A DNA stretch of 15,035 nt. Origin: an uncultured Rikenellaceae bacterium (lineage in GTDB: Bacteria > Bacteroidota > Bacteroidia > Bacteroidales > Rikenellaceae). The notes below the pieces were generated by a model that made no database searches, was not told where the DNA came from, and saw only the letters and a program-made list of their open reading frames with translations. Numbering within the stretch: position 1 is the stretch's first letter; each line of letters begins with the position of its first letter. Position numbers and translations under genes: made by a program. Of the stretch, positions 14,974 through 15,035 are shown piece after piece. Location: NCBI GenBank assembly GCA_949284665.1, contig CASDWR010000159.1:1-15035 (forward strand). Direction: 5' to 3'.

Positions 14974-15035
14974 TTATCGGGTGATCGTATAGCTTGCCAT
15001 ACGTCCGTTGGGATAGACACCTTCGATCAATGTTA
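14974..15035 (-). CDS. C-terminal end of an unidentified protein (cut by the window edge)
   Basis: An open frame enters from the right edge and reads TLIEGVYPNGRMASYTITR before a TAA at 14974-14976. Only 19 complete codons are visible, too few to assign a family. The strong intrinsic terminator about 40 bp downstream on the same strand supports a real gene ending here. The other two minus-strand frames offer no such well-placed stop. Confidence 0.6.
   Translation of the reverse strand, partial: TLIEGVYPNGRMASYTITR

Noticed and set aside
1..15035. CRISPR arrays, tRNA or rRNA genes, insertion sequences, integration sites
   Set aside because: No regularly spaced repeats, no cloverleaf or rRNA-like segments, and no transposase or integrase reading frame were seen on either strand.

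Overview
The window looks like a chromosomal segment of a Bacteroidota (Bacteroidales) bacterium. Four things point there: a SusC/SusD pair with its usual lipoprotein companions, an ECF sigma factor with a FecR-type anti-sigma factor, a short primary sigma factor of 286 residues that lacks region 1.1, and the absence of clear Shine-Dalgarno sequences. GC content looks moderate, and an Alistipes/Rikenellaceae-like gut anaerobe is my guess, but the genus is not proven by the sequence. Almost everything is on the minus strand; the only convincing plus-strand gene is the ECF sigma factor. I saw no rRNA, tRNA, CRISPR array or insertion sequence.

Layout from right to left, which is the direction of most transcription. 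The far right edge holds the last 19 codons of an unidentified gene and a strong terminator (14898-14935). Next is the primary sigma factor gene rpoD (13852-14712), whose likely terminator lies at 13639-13667; a doubtful 53-codon ORF abuts its stop. The ECF sigma gene (12996-13547, +) is divergent from a fecR-like gene (11588-12688, -) across a roughly 300-bp regulatory region. FecR is followed by a five-gene run: SusC-type TonB-dependent transporter with an STN signalling domain, SusD-like lipoprotein, DUF4843 lipoprotein, PKD-like lipoprotein and a fimbrillin-like lipoprotein. A canonical intrinsic terminator (2774-2807) closes the run. To its left, two genes encode exported TldD/PmbA-family metalloprotease-like proteins; the second is cut by the window edge.

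The most interesting observation is a bipartite promoter-like element of about 40 bp present twice, in the same orientation and with identical spacing: upstream of fecR (12780-12819) and upstream of the tldD-like pair (2723-2762). It reads TGTAATGATT, a 10-bp variable spacer, then GTTTCGTCTTT on the minus strand, which has the architecture of an ECF sigma promoter. The simplest reading is that the ECF sigma factor encoded here controls both operons. The SusC/D transporter, its surface lipoproteins and the periplasmic TldD pair would then be one regulon, perhaps for import and processing of a peptide. The sigma gene itself seems to have a housekeeping-type promoter. The divergent region also carries an 11-bp inverted repeat resembling the core of a Fur box, and susC contains a run of nine G residues that could be phase-variable. 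The substrate of the system cannot be read from the sequence.
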